Of a stretch of DNA of 64,000 nucleotides, positions 1 through 12,648 are shown piece after piece. The notes beneath the pieces were generated by a model. That model made no database searches, had not been told where the DNA came from, and saw nothing but the letters and a program-made list of their open reading frames with translations. The position numbers and the translations under genes are program-made. This DNA is from Miscanthus floridulus (Eukaryota > Streptophyta > Magnoliopsida > Poales > Poaceae). The stretch lies in assembly GCF_019320115.1 (NCBI RefSeq), contig NC_089594.1:20134262-20198261 (forward strand), written 5' to 3'. Every line of letters starts with the position of its first letter. Position 1 is the first letter of the stretch.

Positions 1-1338
1 AAGGCCTCCCACCGCAGCCCCGTCCCTCTCCCCTCTCCACCCCCCACCACACCTCCTCTTCTCTATCAACTCCAGCGAGCTCGAGGCGGTTTTGGGACCT
101 CCATGGCTGGATCTCGCGAGCTTTGCTCCGGATCTAGTGTTTGTCGTGGTTTCTAGCAGGATCTGCGCCTTCCTGCGGCTTTTGGGGTGGGTCTGCTCGT
201 TCTTCGCGCGGCGTCGCTTCTCCTCCGCGCGGGGCGTGCGCGGTGGGGCCGGCCTGGCGCTGGCCGGCCCGTGGTTGCCTGGTGGCTGACCTGCCGTGGC
301 CGAGGCCGGTGCTCCACTACTAGGCCACGGTGATGGCGGCCGGCCGGTGGCCTCCCCTCTCTGGTGGCGTCCAGGACCACGGTGGCGGTGGCTGGGGTCA
401 GATATGACCTCCTCTAACGGTCGAGTTGCCGGCGGCTGGTGGGCTGCTGGCAAGTGCTGCGGTGGTGTGCTAGCGGCTTTGGCGCTTTGTCGTCGGTGCT
501 GTCACTGCGGGTGCCACGAGTGGCCTGCGTCTGCGGACTCGCAGAAACTGGGTGAAAACACTGCCTGTTTCCTCCGGGCCGACGGCGGCGGCGCAGCATG
601 TGCCATCTACCTCCTTGGAGACGTCGTCGAAGTTTCGGTTCGACCGGGCCAGGCCAGGGTTGAAAGTCCTACTCGTGTGCTTCTTCCAGCGTTGATTGGC
701 GTATGAGGTCGTCAATTTCCTTCCTGAAGGCATCGCTGGAGCACTGCTGCAGCCCATCTCCTGTTTCTCTCGCTGGAGTTGCTCTTCTTGTGCTATGTCT
801 GTGTGTACTTCAAGCTACTCTTGGCATGGATCTGTCCAGCCTGCCGAGTGTTGCCACAGTCGTTTGGTTCTTTGCAGCGGATACTTTACCGCTGCTTCTT
901 TGACGAATGCTTTGCCGTCGTTGTTGTTCGGGCGGATGCTTTGCCGCCGACGTCGCTTGGGCTCCGCCGTGCGCGTGATGCCCCTTCTTGTGGATGCTTT
1001 GCCGCGTTGACCCTAGCGGATGCTTTGCCGCCGTGTTGCTTGGGCGGATGCTTTGCCGCCGTTCTCCTCTTGGTGGATGCTTTGCCACCATGGCTTCACC
1101 TCTTGTGTTGGCAGCCCAGCGATGTTGTATTTCTCCTTTGCAGGTCCAGTCGGATAGGGTTGTGGTGGACGGGTCTCCCCTTCCGCCGTTCTTTCTGTTC
1201 TGTTTGTCGCTTAGGTTCCTAACCACCTTCTCTGTGGTTCTGTAACTGGCACTATGGGTCCGCTCGTAGTTGTGTTGTGTAAGCCGGCACTCTTCTTCTT
1301 AATGAAATACGCGTGAAGTCGTGTTCTAGAAAAAAAAA
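1..1338 (+). mobile_element. Retroposon-like sequence with oligo-A 3' end (LINE-related?)
   Basis: The stretch is GC-rich with a pyrimidine-rich beginning. It ends with a TTCTTCTTAATGAAATACGCG-type tail followed by nine A residues, after which AT-rich genomic sequence resumes. A 3' end of this kind (a TTCTTAATGAAATACGC-like motif, then a short A run) is what I associate with L1-type LINE copies and their non-autonomous relatives in grasses. No reverse transcriptase or endonuclease motif is readable, and the several open frames (for example 779-1222) overlap in different frames without a family I recognise. The 5' end may lie outside the window, so a target duplication cannot be checked. It could also be a processed pseudogene. 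Confidence 0.4.
903..1095 (+). repeat. Interspersed hairpin minisatellite, GGCGGATGCTTTGCCGCC motif
   Basis: About six copies of a GGATGCTTTGCCGCC-like motif occur near 903, 938, 991, 1015, 1046 and 1075, at irregular spacing of roughly 24-53 bp. The fuller copies have complementary ends (GGCGG and CCGCC), so each could fold into a small hairpin with an ATGCTTTG loop. The copies lie in the 3' third of the oligo-A-ended sequence, close to its tail. Confidence 0.6.
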
Positions 1339-1533
1339 GGTTTGTATACATAACAAATGATAGATTATTACTTATATTTAAACAAACAGACATAATCTCA
1401 ACAAACTAGTACAACATAATGATTTAACAATTTTGTGTAAAATGGAAGGATTACAATCTTGAAAGAAAGTAGGACGTTATTGAAAATCCTCAACAGATCG
1501 ATAGAATGATAGGTTGCTAGTGTGCACTGCCTC

Positions 1534-3140
<1,607 letters not shown>

Positions 3141-3247
3141 CTCGTACAGGGCTACAAGCTAGTCTATGTGCCTCTGAGTGCAGTGAGGTGTTGCTGGAGC
3201 TCTGGAGGTATCTAGCTAGCTGGGGAACATGGACATCAGGACATCCA

Positions 3248-3255
3248 TATTTATA
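3248..3255 (-). promoter_or_regulatory. Peroxidase TATA box
   Basis: TATAAATA reads on the minus strand about 108 bp upstream of the peroxidase ATG at 3140, a usual distance allowing a 5' UTR of roughly 75 bp. It lies in the right orientation and is the only good TATA box nearby. Confidence 0.7.
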
Positions 3256-3259
3256 GCAG

Positions 3260-4004
3260 AAACTCCTGGACTCAGTCTGTTAGTATAAGCTTGAATCTAG
3301 GTAGTATATAGCAAGCACTCCATGCATGCATAAAAATACATATATGATTAGGTACATCATGTCATGTACCGGCTTCACCTCACCTACTATGTTGGACTTC
3401 GATCGAGTTGAAAAGCCGGCAATCAAGGTTGCTTGCCCAACAGGCAACAGCTAGCTAGCTAGGAATCACTCGCGCCTTTCGCAATTCACACTGCTAGTCT
3501 GCTACTGTGTATGCAGACTGTCTTTAATTTAGGAAAGCGTGCAAGCATGGAGCTTTGCTTTTAGTCAATCGGAACGTATGGATTGTATTGTATATATTGT
3601 ATCCAATCAGCAATGCAACAAAGAGAAACACGGTTTCATAAAAGTTACCCTAGCATCCTACTAGGGGACGGTTTGGCGAAACTACGACTCCTGCCCCGTA
3701 TTTAATTTATTTCCGCTGAACTGATCATCAACAGTTGCAGATATATGGTTGGAATCATTCAGAGACAGAATTACATATCTGCTCACATCAGCATTCGGAG
3801 GCTCCTTCTGCACACTGTGCTACCATGCATAGTCCATAGTCGGAAGCATTCAGAGGCCAAGGGTCATTCATACCTACTCACATCACCATCATGGAAAATA
3901 ATTCACACAGACATGCCTGCCTGTGGTAGTGGCTGCCTGGGGAGAACAATGGTCATACTTGTATTTATGGCGAGAGCTATAGCACTGACAATTTAATAAA
4001 CTAT
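3260..4004. other. Upstream intergenic region of the peroxidase
   Basis: Low-copy-looking sequence upstream of the peroxidase promoter. It has CATGCATGCAT runs near 3322 but no coding frame or RNA gene that I can support. It probably holds distal promoter elements. Confidence 0.5.
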
Positions 4005-4135
4005 CACTGCTACACAATATCTTTGTAGGGGCCGCTCTAGAGGCTCTGTACAGGCGGTTTATCCAGCCGCCCCTACCCAAGCGTCTCTATAAATTATGTA
4101 TTTATAGGGGCGCTTCCCAGAGATTTTTTTTTTAA
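4005..4135. mobile_element. DNA-transposon terminal fragment (CACTA-like)
   Basis: The stretch starts CACTGCTACACAATATC and continues with TTTGTAGGGGC, followed by inverted copies of a GGGGCGGC/GCCGCCCC-type motif (near 4030, 4068 and 4108). Short inverted subterminal motifs next to a CACT-type end are typical of CACTA element ends. No transposase or second end is found, and Gypsy element I starts shortly downstream, so this is a remnant. Confidence 0.4.
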
Positions 4136-4536
4136 TTTTAACACTTTTTGAAAACTAATTTTAAATCTAACACTCTCTGTTTTTTTAAAACTGTTGTAAC
4201 ACGGCTTCGGCGGGTGGCGAAGGCCTCCGACAGCGAGGTGTCGCCAAGGCGTCTTCGACCGTCTTAGGGCGGAGACCTGGCGCTAACTAAAGGAACTTTC
4301 CTGGCTATGCTCGAAGGGCGTTGCACGAGGTTCGGCGAGCTCGTCGCGGATTCCGCCCGGGCCAGGCACAGACACCTCCGACCGCTAAGGCGGACACCGC
4401 CCCGCTTCGGTTTACAGGCGTCTCCGGCAATGAGGGCGGAGGCCGCCCTACCTCTGAACTAATCAAACAAACAATCTTGCCTAAGTGTGTGCAGGTACTC
4501 AAGCGCAGGCGCCCGTGGTCCGCGCAAGCGCGCCAG

Positions 4537-4760
4537 CATGGCCCCCGCGCGGCCGGGCGGAGACCTACGGATGATGTCTCTGACCGGACCGGCGGAGACC
4601 CTCCAAGGCAACGGCGCACCCCTGAAGACGGAGGCCAGCGTCGGGAACCATGGCCCCCGCATGGCCAGGCGGAGACCTACGGATGATGTCTCCGACCGGA
4701 CCGGCGGAGACCCGCCGAGGCAACAGCACGCCCCTGAAGATGGAGGCCAGCGTCGGGAAC
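4537..4760 (+). repeat. Tandem duplication in U3 of the 5' LTR (2 x 112 bp)
   Basis: CATGGCCCCCGC recurs at 4537 and 4649, and the following sequence (GGCGGAGACCTACGGATGATG and onward to CCAGCGTCGGGAACC) repeats with a period of 112 bp. Repeats in U3, upstream of the TATA box, often act as promoter elements in LTR elements. The missing 3' LTR cannot show whether the duplication is element-wide. Confidence 0.8.
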
Positions 4761-4939
4761 CCAGGCCTTTGGGCCGAAGACCGAGGCATGATGGGCCGGC
4801 CGCTCATGGAGGCCCGTTGCTTGAAGACGGTGTGGCAGGATTGCCCCGCAAACAAGAGGCTAGCTACGGAATATTCCAGGAATGTACTGTAGCAGTTGAG
4901 GGGCATTGTAATAAATTCTGTCAAGAAGTAGTTGAGCCC

Positions 4940-4947
4940 TATAAATA
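4940..4947 (+). promoter_or_regulatory. LTR promoter TATA box of element I
   Basis: CCCTATAAATAGGG includes a consensus TATAAATA about 180 bp before the LTR end, the normal place for the U3/R boundary. Transcription would start near 4970. Confidence 0.75.
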
Positions 4948-5125
4948 GGGAACACTTGTAACCGTGCAGATGAGTGGTGAATGAATTAATGAAACCCTAG
5001 CTTTCCGTGCCAGCTTCCTACACGCTCTCCTGTCGTGCCTATCCCGAGGCTCTGCCCGAGGGCGACGTCTGACGGGCGGAGGCCTCAGTCTCCCCCACGC
5101 TATCTGAAACCGCTAGTTTCAACAT

Positions 5126-5142
5126 TGGCGCCCACCGTGGTT
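5126..5142 (+). promoter_or_regulatory. Primer binding site of element I
   Basis: TGGCGCCCACCGTGG follows the LTR end by one base, at the place where a tRNA 3' end primes minus-strand synthesis. It starts with TGG, the complement of the CCA tail. I did not identify the tRNA. Confidence 0.75.
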
Positions 5143-5161
5143 TGGCCGAGACAAACCAACG

Positions 5162-6633
5162 ATGGCAGGGAAAAGAAAAACCACCACCAGAGCAGCAATG
5201 ACCACGGGTCAGAGAGGAAGGCCTAGGCGCACCACTCGTAGCACCTATGCAACCTCGCCAGCAGAGGATGGAACCAGAGCAGATGCCCAGGGTCAACAAC
5301 CGGAACCCCAACATCAAGAGATCCAAGATCCGGAGGCCCAACCAAACTCAGGTACAACACTCGAGCAAGAACTGCAACAGCTGCAAGCACAGTTGCAAAG
5401 AGCGCAACAAGAGAGGGACAGAATGGCAGCAGCATTCGCAGCTAATCAGCAAGCTACTCAAGCGTCAGCACAAACAGCAGAAATAAGGTAGCAGTTGGTA
5501 GTCCTACATGCTGAGATGCTAAGTATGCAGCATGCAGTACCAGCGTCAACCTCCGCGATCCCAGCCTCCGCAGCAACACCAACCGCAACCATGCCTCCGC
5601 CAGTGATCAGCCCAACCACGATGCCATCTCAGGCGATGCGGAGGCCTATCGATCCCAAGTCCCCACTCTCTGAAGGCATACAACAATCGCCATGGCCAAC
5701 GGCGTACAAGCCAATCACACTACCAAAGTTCAACGAAAAGACAGACCCCCATCAGTTCATTATGAGTTACGAGGCAGCAGTAGCCTCCGCCGGCGGAGAC
5801 GACGCCGTCCTGGCAAAGTCATTTGTTATTGCTGCCGAAGGTGACGCGTTGGCTTGGTATTCCATGCTCAAACCAAGCACGGTCTATTCTTGGGAAAATC
5901 TCCGGGACAAGATATTGGCAAACTTCAAGGGGCTAGCAGCACAGTCGCTGACATCCACTGATCTGTTCCAGTGCAAACAAATGCAAGGAGAGACACTACA
6001 CGACTACTTCCGGAAATTCGTGCAACTAAAGGCGAAGGCACCAGACGTCCTAGAAGAGATCGCCATTGAAGCAGCGATCAAAGGGGCTCCGAATCGGGCC
6101 GTTCGCAGCACACCTAGCAAGAAAGAAACCAACTTCCATACAGTAGTTGTACGACGAGTTTGAGAAGTACTGCAGATCAGACAATGACCTCCGGAAAAGG
6201 CTGGAGGAGCAGGGTCAAAACAGATAGCAAAACAACAGCAAAAACTCACAGAAGAGCTATACGAACCAGAACGCATCAAATCAGAAACCAGGCCAGGGGC
6301 AGGTGCTCAGCATCGAGGGTCAACCTCACCCCGAACAAGGGCAACTGGCAGGGCCACCAGGGCCGGAGGCCCAGACCAGAAACCAAGGTAGGCAAGGTTA
6401 TCAAGGCAAAAACTAGAACAAAAACCACAACCAGAAACAACGCAGGCCATATTGCATTTTCCACGGCGAAAGCGCAGGGCACAACACCAAAGATTGTCCG
6501 GAAACAAAGGAGACACATGAAAGAATCAAGAACAAGCAGACCGCCCAACCACCGGCACAGCAGAACGCAAGAGAGGTCAACAACACCTACACAACTGGCC
6601 ACCAGCAGTACTGCCCGATGTACCCAGCGCTAA
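5162..6633 (+). pseudogene. gag of element I, broken
   Basis: This encodes the structural Gag polyprotein. The pieces are 5162-5491, 5495-6163 and 6160-6633. The first is basic and Gln-rich and ends at a TAG at about 5489-5491. The second, in another frame, holds the Retrotrans_gag domain (from the ENLRDKILANFKG region to the DYFRKFVQLKAKAPDV region). The third frame carries, near 6450, a zinc-knuckle-like stretch with C-X2-H...H-X4-C spacing before DCPET. The frame changes around 5492 and 6110-6160 and the early stop make it non-functional. It lies just after the primer binding site and before pol, as expected. Confidence 0.85.
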
Positions 6634-9600
6634 ACGCAAACCAAATACATCCCTCCACACTGGCCTCCGCCTATTACCCAGAATTCCTACCAGCATGGCG
6701 GTCAGCGCCCTCGCAGCAGCCTCCGGCGGGCAACTATAGGTCGGAGGCAAGCCTGACCTACATAAACCCAAAAACTCCCCACATAACCTACCTCGAAACA
6801 AACCAACCGCCACAAAACCAAAGCAGATTCGAGTATCCGCCGCAACAGCAGCAAATGCAGCAACTGCCTCCGCCACCACCTCATAACCAACCCCCAACAC
6901 CAAAAAATGAGCCAAACCCAGAAAACCAAGTCAACCCTCATGGAGCACTGCCAACAATAGGCATGATACTGCCAATCGCCGGAGGATCATCAATGGAGTT
7001 TCAAACGAAAAAGCAGAAAAAGAATCACCTCCGCTTGGTAAACAACGTAGCAGTCCAGGGCCCAGCAAAATACACAGATTGGTCCAGAGTCCCAATCACC
7101 TTCACAGAAGAAGATCTCCAGCTAGAAAGCTACCCTCACACAGACGCAATGGTGATCAAAACAAACATAGCAGCATGGGAGATAAGCAGAGTGTTGATTG
7201 ACACTGGCAGCTCAGCAGACATCATCTTTGCAAATACCTTTGACCAAATGAAGCTCAGCAGGAATCAACTACAGCCCTCTGAATCCCCTTTGATAGGATT
7301 CGGAGGCAAGCAGATACAAGCACTAGGAAAGATATCACTACCAGTGTCGTTTGGAACCCAAGCAAATGCTAGAACCGAGTACATAACCTTCAACGTCGTC
7401 GATCTGTATTACCCATACAATGCCATCTTGGGTAGAGGATTCACAACTAAATTCAACGTAGCCCTGCATATGGCCTACCTGTGCATGAAAATACTAGCAC
7501 TCCATGGTATTATCACAGTCCGAGGCAACCAGAAAGAAGTGAGAAACATAGAAAAAGCAATCTACAGAGCCCAAAGAAACATCAATGCAGTCGAGTCGGC
7601 AGACAAAGAACTAGAGCCTCTGGATATGCCTAGAGTAAAAACAGATATGGCAGATCAAGAAGAAACAAAGCTGATCCCTCTAGAAAAGGAGTTACCAGAC
7701 AGAAAAGTAACAATCAGCTCAGAATTGAGCAAAGCAGAGGAGCAAGAGCTCATGGAAACTCTAGTAAAAAACAAAGACATCTTCGCCTGGTCAGCCTCTG
7801 ACCTTTAGGGAGTCAGCAGGGACATCATACAGCACGAACTGGACATCAATGAAAACATGAGGCCAAAAAAGCAGAAGCAGAGAAAAATGTCAGAGGACAG
7901 AATCCTGGCAGCAAAGGCGGAGGTGCAAAGATTGCTAGATGCAAAAGTCATCAGGGAAGTCAAGTATTCAGAATGGCTCGCAAACGTAGTACTGGTACCA
8001 AAGAAGAATGGCAAAATGAGAATGTGCATAGATTTCACAGATCTGAACAAAGCTTGCAAAAAAGACCCTTTCCCATCACCAAGAATAGATGCCTCCGTCG
8101 ACAAGGTAGCCAGATGTCAGAGGTTTTCTCTCCTCGACTGTTTCTCTGGGTATCACCAAATCTGGATGAAAAAAGAAGACGAAGACAAGACAAGTTTCAC
8201 CACTCCATTCGGGACATACTGCTACACCAGAATGCCGGAGGGCCTCAAAAATGCCGGAGCATCCTTTGCTAGAATGACAAAGGAGGTTTTGGGCTCACAG
8301 CTAGATAGAAACATCATAGCCTACGTCGACGACATAGTGGTCATGAGCAAAAACAAGGATGATCATGTCTCCGACTTACAGGAGACCTTCGCCAACCTAA
8401 GGGCAGCTGGCCTCTGCCTCAACCCAGAAAAATGTATATTTGGAGTTACAAAAGGGAAGATGCTCGGATACATCATAAGTAGCGAAGGCATCAAAGCGAA
8501 CCCAGACAAAACCAGAGCAATAATGACAATGGCAGAACCCAAAAACAAGAAAGAAGTGCAAAAGCTGACAGGAAGAATAGCAGCGCTCAACAGATTCATC
8601 TCAAAGGCAGCAGAATGCAGCCTACCCTTCTTCCAAGCCCTGAGGGGCGGAGACAACTTCGAGTGGGGGTCCAAGCAATCGAAGGCATTTCATAACTTGA
8701 AAGAGCATCTGGCAAACTCACTGGTAATCTCTGTCCCAAAATCAGACAGCCATCTATTGCTATATGTGGCAGCCTCCGACCATGCAGTCAGCGTAGTCGT
8801 AGTCCATGAGCAAGAAAAGGAATCAGGCAAAACTCAAAAGCCAGTTTATTTCATCTCAGAAGCATTGTCCGGAGCCAAGCTAAACTACACTGAGGTAGAA
8901 AAAATTGCATACGCAGTACTGACGGCATCAAGAAAGCTAAAGCACTATTTCCAAGCCCACGAAATCTCAGTTCCAACATCGCTGCCACTGCAAGACTTGC
9001 TTAGAAACAAAGAAGCCTCCGACAGAATAGGCAAATGGGCTACAGAGCTATCATAGTTCGGTATCTCCTATGTCCCCAGAACAGCAATCAAATCACAAGC
9101 ACTAGCCGATTTTGTAGCAGATTGGACACCTCCGACAGCACCCAAAGTACAACCAACCACTCAAGGCTGGATAGCATTCACAGATGGAGCCTGGGGCCAA
9201 GCCAGAGCAGGAGCCTCCGCCGTCCTAACGGCACCCTCCGGCGTCAGACTGAAATACGCAGCTAGGCTAGAGTTCAAATCAACAAACAACATAGCAGAAT
9301 ATGAAGGCCTGATCCTAGCGCTTAGTAAAGCAAAGGCCCTAGGGGCCAAAACATTGACAGTCAAAACAGATTCTCAAGTGGTTACTGGCCAAGTAGAGAA
9401 AGAATACACAGCAAGAGAGCCAGAACTCATCAAATACCTATCCGTTGTCAGAAATTTGGAGCGGAGATTCGAAGGGTTCACCCTAAAGCACATCCCAAGA
9501 TCAGAAAACGCAGAGGCAGATGAACTAGCTAAAGCGGCGGCAAACAACCTACCACTGCCACCAAACACTTTTTACCAGATCCTGAAGTCTCCGGCTACTG

Positions 9601-10871
9601 CGGAGACATCTAAGACACCTAAGCCCATACTACACATGCAAAATGAAGATTGGAGAAAGGCGATAACAGAATTCTTAGAAGGCAAAACCGCCGAAGAAGA
9701 TGAAGCAAAAGCAGCAAGAATACAGGCAAGGGCAAGAAATTACACAATCATAGATGGTGTACTATAAAAGAAAGGAGTAGTCCAGCCTCTCCTCAAATGC
9801 ATATTGCAGAGCGAAGGCATAGAGTTGCTTCAAGAAATACACTCAGGAATTTGCGGGTCGCACATTGGCTCTAGAGCATTATTAGCAAAGGCAATAAGGC
9901 AAGGCTTCTATTGGCAAACACACATACAAGACGCAGAGCAGACAGTCAGAACATGCCAAGCATGCCAAACATTCTCTCCAGGGCAGTCAAAACCATCATC
10001 GGAGACCCAGCTTATACCTCCGACATGGCCGCTACAAAGATGGGGTATGGACCTAGTCGGACCATTACCACCATCCCAAGGAGGAAACAGATTCACAGTA
10101 GTGGCAGTAGAATATTTTACAAGATGGATAGAAGCAAAGCCACTGGCGAAGATAACCTCAGAAACCGTCCGAAAATTCTTCTGGCAAAACATCATTTACA
10201 GATTCGGTATACCGAGGATTCTGGCAGTAGACAATGGAAAACAATTCGATTCAGAGAACTTCATAGAATTCTGCAAAAGCATTGGGACAAAACTAGCCTT
10301 CGCCTTAGTATACCACCCAGAGTCCAATAGTGCTGTGGAAAGAGCAAACAGAATAGTGTTTTCAGCAATATCAAAAACATTGCTGGGCCTACGCAAAGGA
10401 AAATGGGTAGATGAATTACCCAGAGTGATTTGGTCACACAATACAACTGTCTCAAGAACAACAGGATTCACACCATTCAAACTGCTTTATGGAGAAGAGG
10501 CCATGATGCCGGAAGAAATCAAGCATGAAAGCCTCCGCACAATGAGTCAGCTGATGTTGCAAGATGAAGAATATGCAAAAGAAACAATAGAAGCAATAAG
10601 ACTAGAAGCAGTCAAAAACATTGCAAAATATCAGTCCCAAACCAAAAAGTGGAGAGACTCTCAGGTAGTAAGGAAAGACATTAAACACGGAGACCTCGTA
10701 CTTAGAAGAAAACCCAACGCACAACTTGTCGGCAAGTTACAACCGAAATGGGAAGGCCCATACATAGCAACGGCAGTAGGCCGACCTGGCTCTTTCCACT
10801 TGACCGACAACGAAGGTGTCACGACAACCCACACCTGGAATATCGACAGCCTCCGTAGATACTACATCTAG
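6618..10871 (+). pseudogene. pol of element I: protease, RT, two RNases H, integrase; three nonsense codons
   Basis: The whole stretch stays in one frame (1418 codons), interrupted only by TAG at 7806-7808, TAG at 9054-9056 and TAA at 9765-9767. In order it has a Pro/Gln-rich linker, an aspartic protease (VLIDTGSSADIIF, active-site DTGS), a reverse transcriptase with FLLDCFSGYHQ-like and YVDDIVVMS motifs, and a gypsy RNase H (PVYFISEALSGAKLNYTEVEK). A second RNase H follows (FTDGAW, EYEGL, KTDSQVV and NAEADELAKAA, the D-E-D-D residues). Last comes the integrase, with an HHCC finger (H-X3-H...CQACQ) and the DDE core (WGMDLVGP, AVDNGKQF, VERANR). No chromodomain is evident at the C-terminus. 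The double RNase H points to the Tat lineage. Because the frame is otherwise kept, the element died recently by point mutation. Confidence 0.93.
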
Positions 10872-11204
10872 GCAATGTACCAAAGGGCAACCTCCGCAAA
10901 TAATAAGCGGAGGCCCCTACGTTCATTTACCTTTAAGTTTTTTTTACTTACTTCAATAAAAAAATGTAAAAGAGCCTGCACTCTTTTCCTCACAGGGGAA
11001 CTCCAAGCGGAGGTGAGGTTTTTAACGAGGCAGGCTCAATGTAAAAATCCTCTACAAGTATAAAGAGGTAATTCCCCAAAAGAACGCTCGAAAAACCCAA
11101 AACCAAAAGCGGCCAGCTCTGGCACCGCAACATTTGGTGAACAAAAAGCACAGGTCCGTTCAAAGCTCCAGCCATAGGCATGGGCAATTTGAAACGACCT
11201 CTAT
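10872..11204 (+). other. Non-coding spacer after pol
   Basis: A/T-rich stretch between the integrase stop and the tandem array, with no coding frame that I can support. It belongs to the long 3' region typical of Tat elements. Confidence 0.6.
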
Positions 11205-11640
11205 GGCCAAACAGGCCTCCAACCCTTGACAAAGATCTGTCCAAAGTCAGGCATCAAGGCAGAAAAAATAGCCAAACAGACCTCCGACCCTTGACAAAGA
11301 CCTGTCCAAAGTCAGGCATCAAGGCAGAAAAACAGCCAAATAGGCCTCCGACCCTTGACAAAGACCTATCCAAAGTCAGGCATCAAGGCAGAAAAAACAG
11401 CCAAACAGGCCTCCGACCCTTGACGAAGACCTGTCCAAAGTCAGGCACCAAGGCCCTGAAAAAAAGGGCCAAACAGGCCTCCGACCCTTGACGAAGACCT
11501 GAACAAAGTCAGGCAGCAAGGACAAAAAAAACTTGGCCAAACAGGCCTCCGACCCTTGAAGAAGACCTGAACAAATTCAGGCGCCAAGGAAAAAACAACC
11601 CTGACAAAACAGGCCTCCGACCTTAACAAAAAACACCCCT
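11205..11640 (+). repeat. Tandem repeat in the 3' spacer of element I, about 7 x 65 bp
   Basis: The unit begins AAACAGGCCTCCGACCCTTG, continues with GAAGACCTG..CAAAGTCAGG and ends in a variable A-rich tail with CAGCC. Starts are near 11208, 11274, 11338, 11403, 11471, 11537 and 11606. The unit length varies from about 64 to 68 bp because of the A-rich linker. The last copy is degenerate. Variable tandem arrays downstream of pol are common in Tat elements. Confidence 0.9.
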
Positions 11641-12648
11641 AGCATTAGGGGCAACAAATTTATGGCGCTGGAATCTGGAAGAAGGTCCCCGCCATCGAAA
11701 ACAACAAAAATAGAGAATGTCTGACAAAACACTGCCACCACTATGGCGCCAGGCCTCTTTACTTCAAAAGATCTCAAGAGAAACGAATAATTCAAGCAAG
11801 ATACAGGCTATTAAAGCCAAGATACGTTCCAACTAACAACGTACCAAAATGTTAACACCCAAAAGCCACCACCCCACTATAAAAATAGATTCCCCCCATG
11901 CCCCTAAAAACTCAGTCAGCATAGGGCGCAAGGGCGCAAGGGGGGAAGGCAGAGCACAAGCAAAAGCCAGAGCAACAACCATGGAGGCAGGGGTCTCCTT
12001 AGATATCCAAGTCGGCCGTAGATATTGTACGAAAACTCGTAAAATCGGAGGCAACAGTAAACAGTCGGAGGCAGTGGGAAAAGAGATAGGACCTACGGCA
12101 CGGTGATGAACAGCAAAGGCCTACGGAAGAAGGGGGATATCACACGAAATCTCATAACATCCCCCTGGCGCCGGAGACCTAACCTGCCATCTCCAAAAAT
12201 CAACCATGTCCCACGGGAGTGCAGCGTCGGAGACCCATACCACCAGACAGCTAAAACACTCTGCCAAAGAAACACCAAAAGTCTCCGCCGTCTGCACAAG
12301 CTGCGCCAAACCACCCGTCGGATCAAACACCGATTCAGAAAGCCTCGCCAAGCGAACTTCAAGTACGCCTCCGCCGGCCAAGAAACCCCCAACACCTCAG
12401 CCCCGGCCATCAAGCAAGCACAGAGAAGGAGAAAACATGGGGCGGAGGTCCTGGCCACCACCTCTGTATCGCGCATGTTCGCCCAAGCAAAGAACAACGG
12501 TGTGCAAACTCGGGACTAGACGAGATATGTAAACTAGAAAAACGGACTGAAGCCCCCGCACAAACAATCAAGAAAGTGAACATGTTTTGTATTCCATAAA
12601 ATGACAAGTAGCATTCTTACAGGACACAAACTTACAATAAAATCCTAA
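11641..12648 (+). other. Spacer between the tandem array and the antisense gene
   Basis: Repeat-derived non-coding sequence with scattered GGCCTCCGACC-like motifs related to the array. Several open frames overlap on both strands, but none matches a family I recognise. Confidence 0.5.

Larger units (their letters stand above)
4192..5124 (+). repeat. 5' LTR of element I (933 bp)
   Basis: It begins TGTTG and ends CAACA, a 5 bp inverted end, and is followed two bases later by the primer binding site. The first part matches 26933-27131 with few differences. A TATA box lies at 4940-4947. A tandem duplication lies in the U3 part. Confidence 0.9.

Noticed and set aside
11205..11640. A regular 65 bp repeat array that could look like a CRISPR array
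   Set aside because: The repeats are longer and spaced by A-rich linkers, not unique spacers, and the sequence is a plant retroelement spacer.
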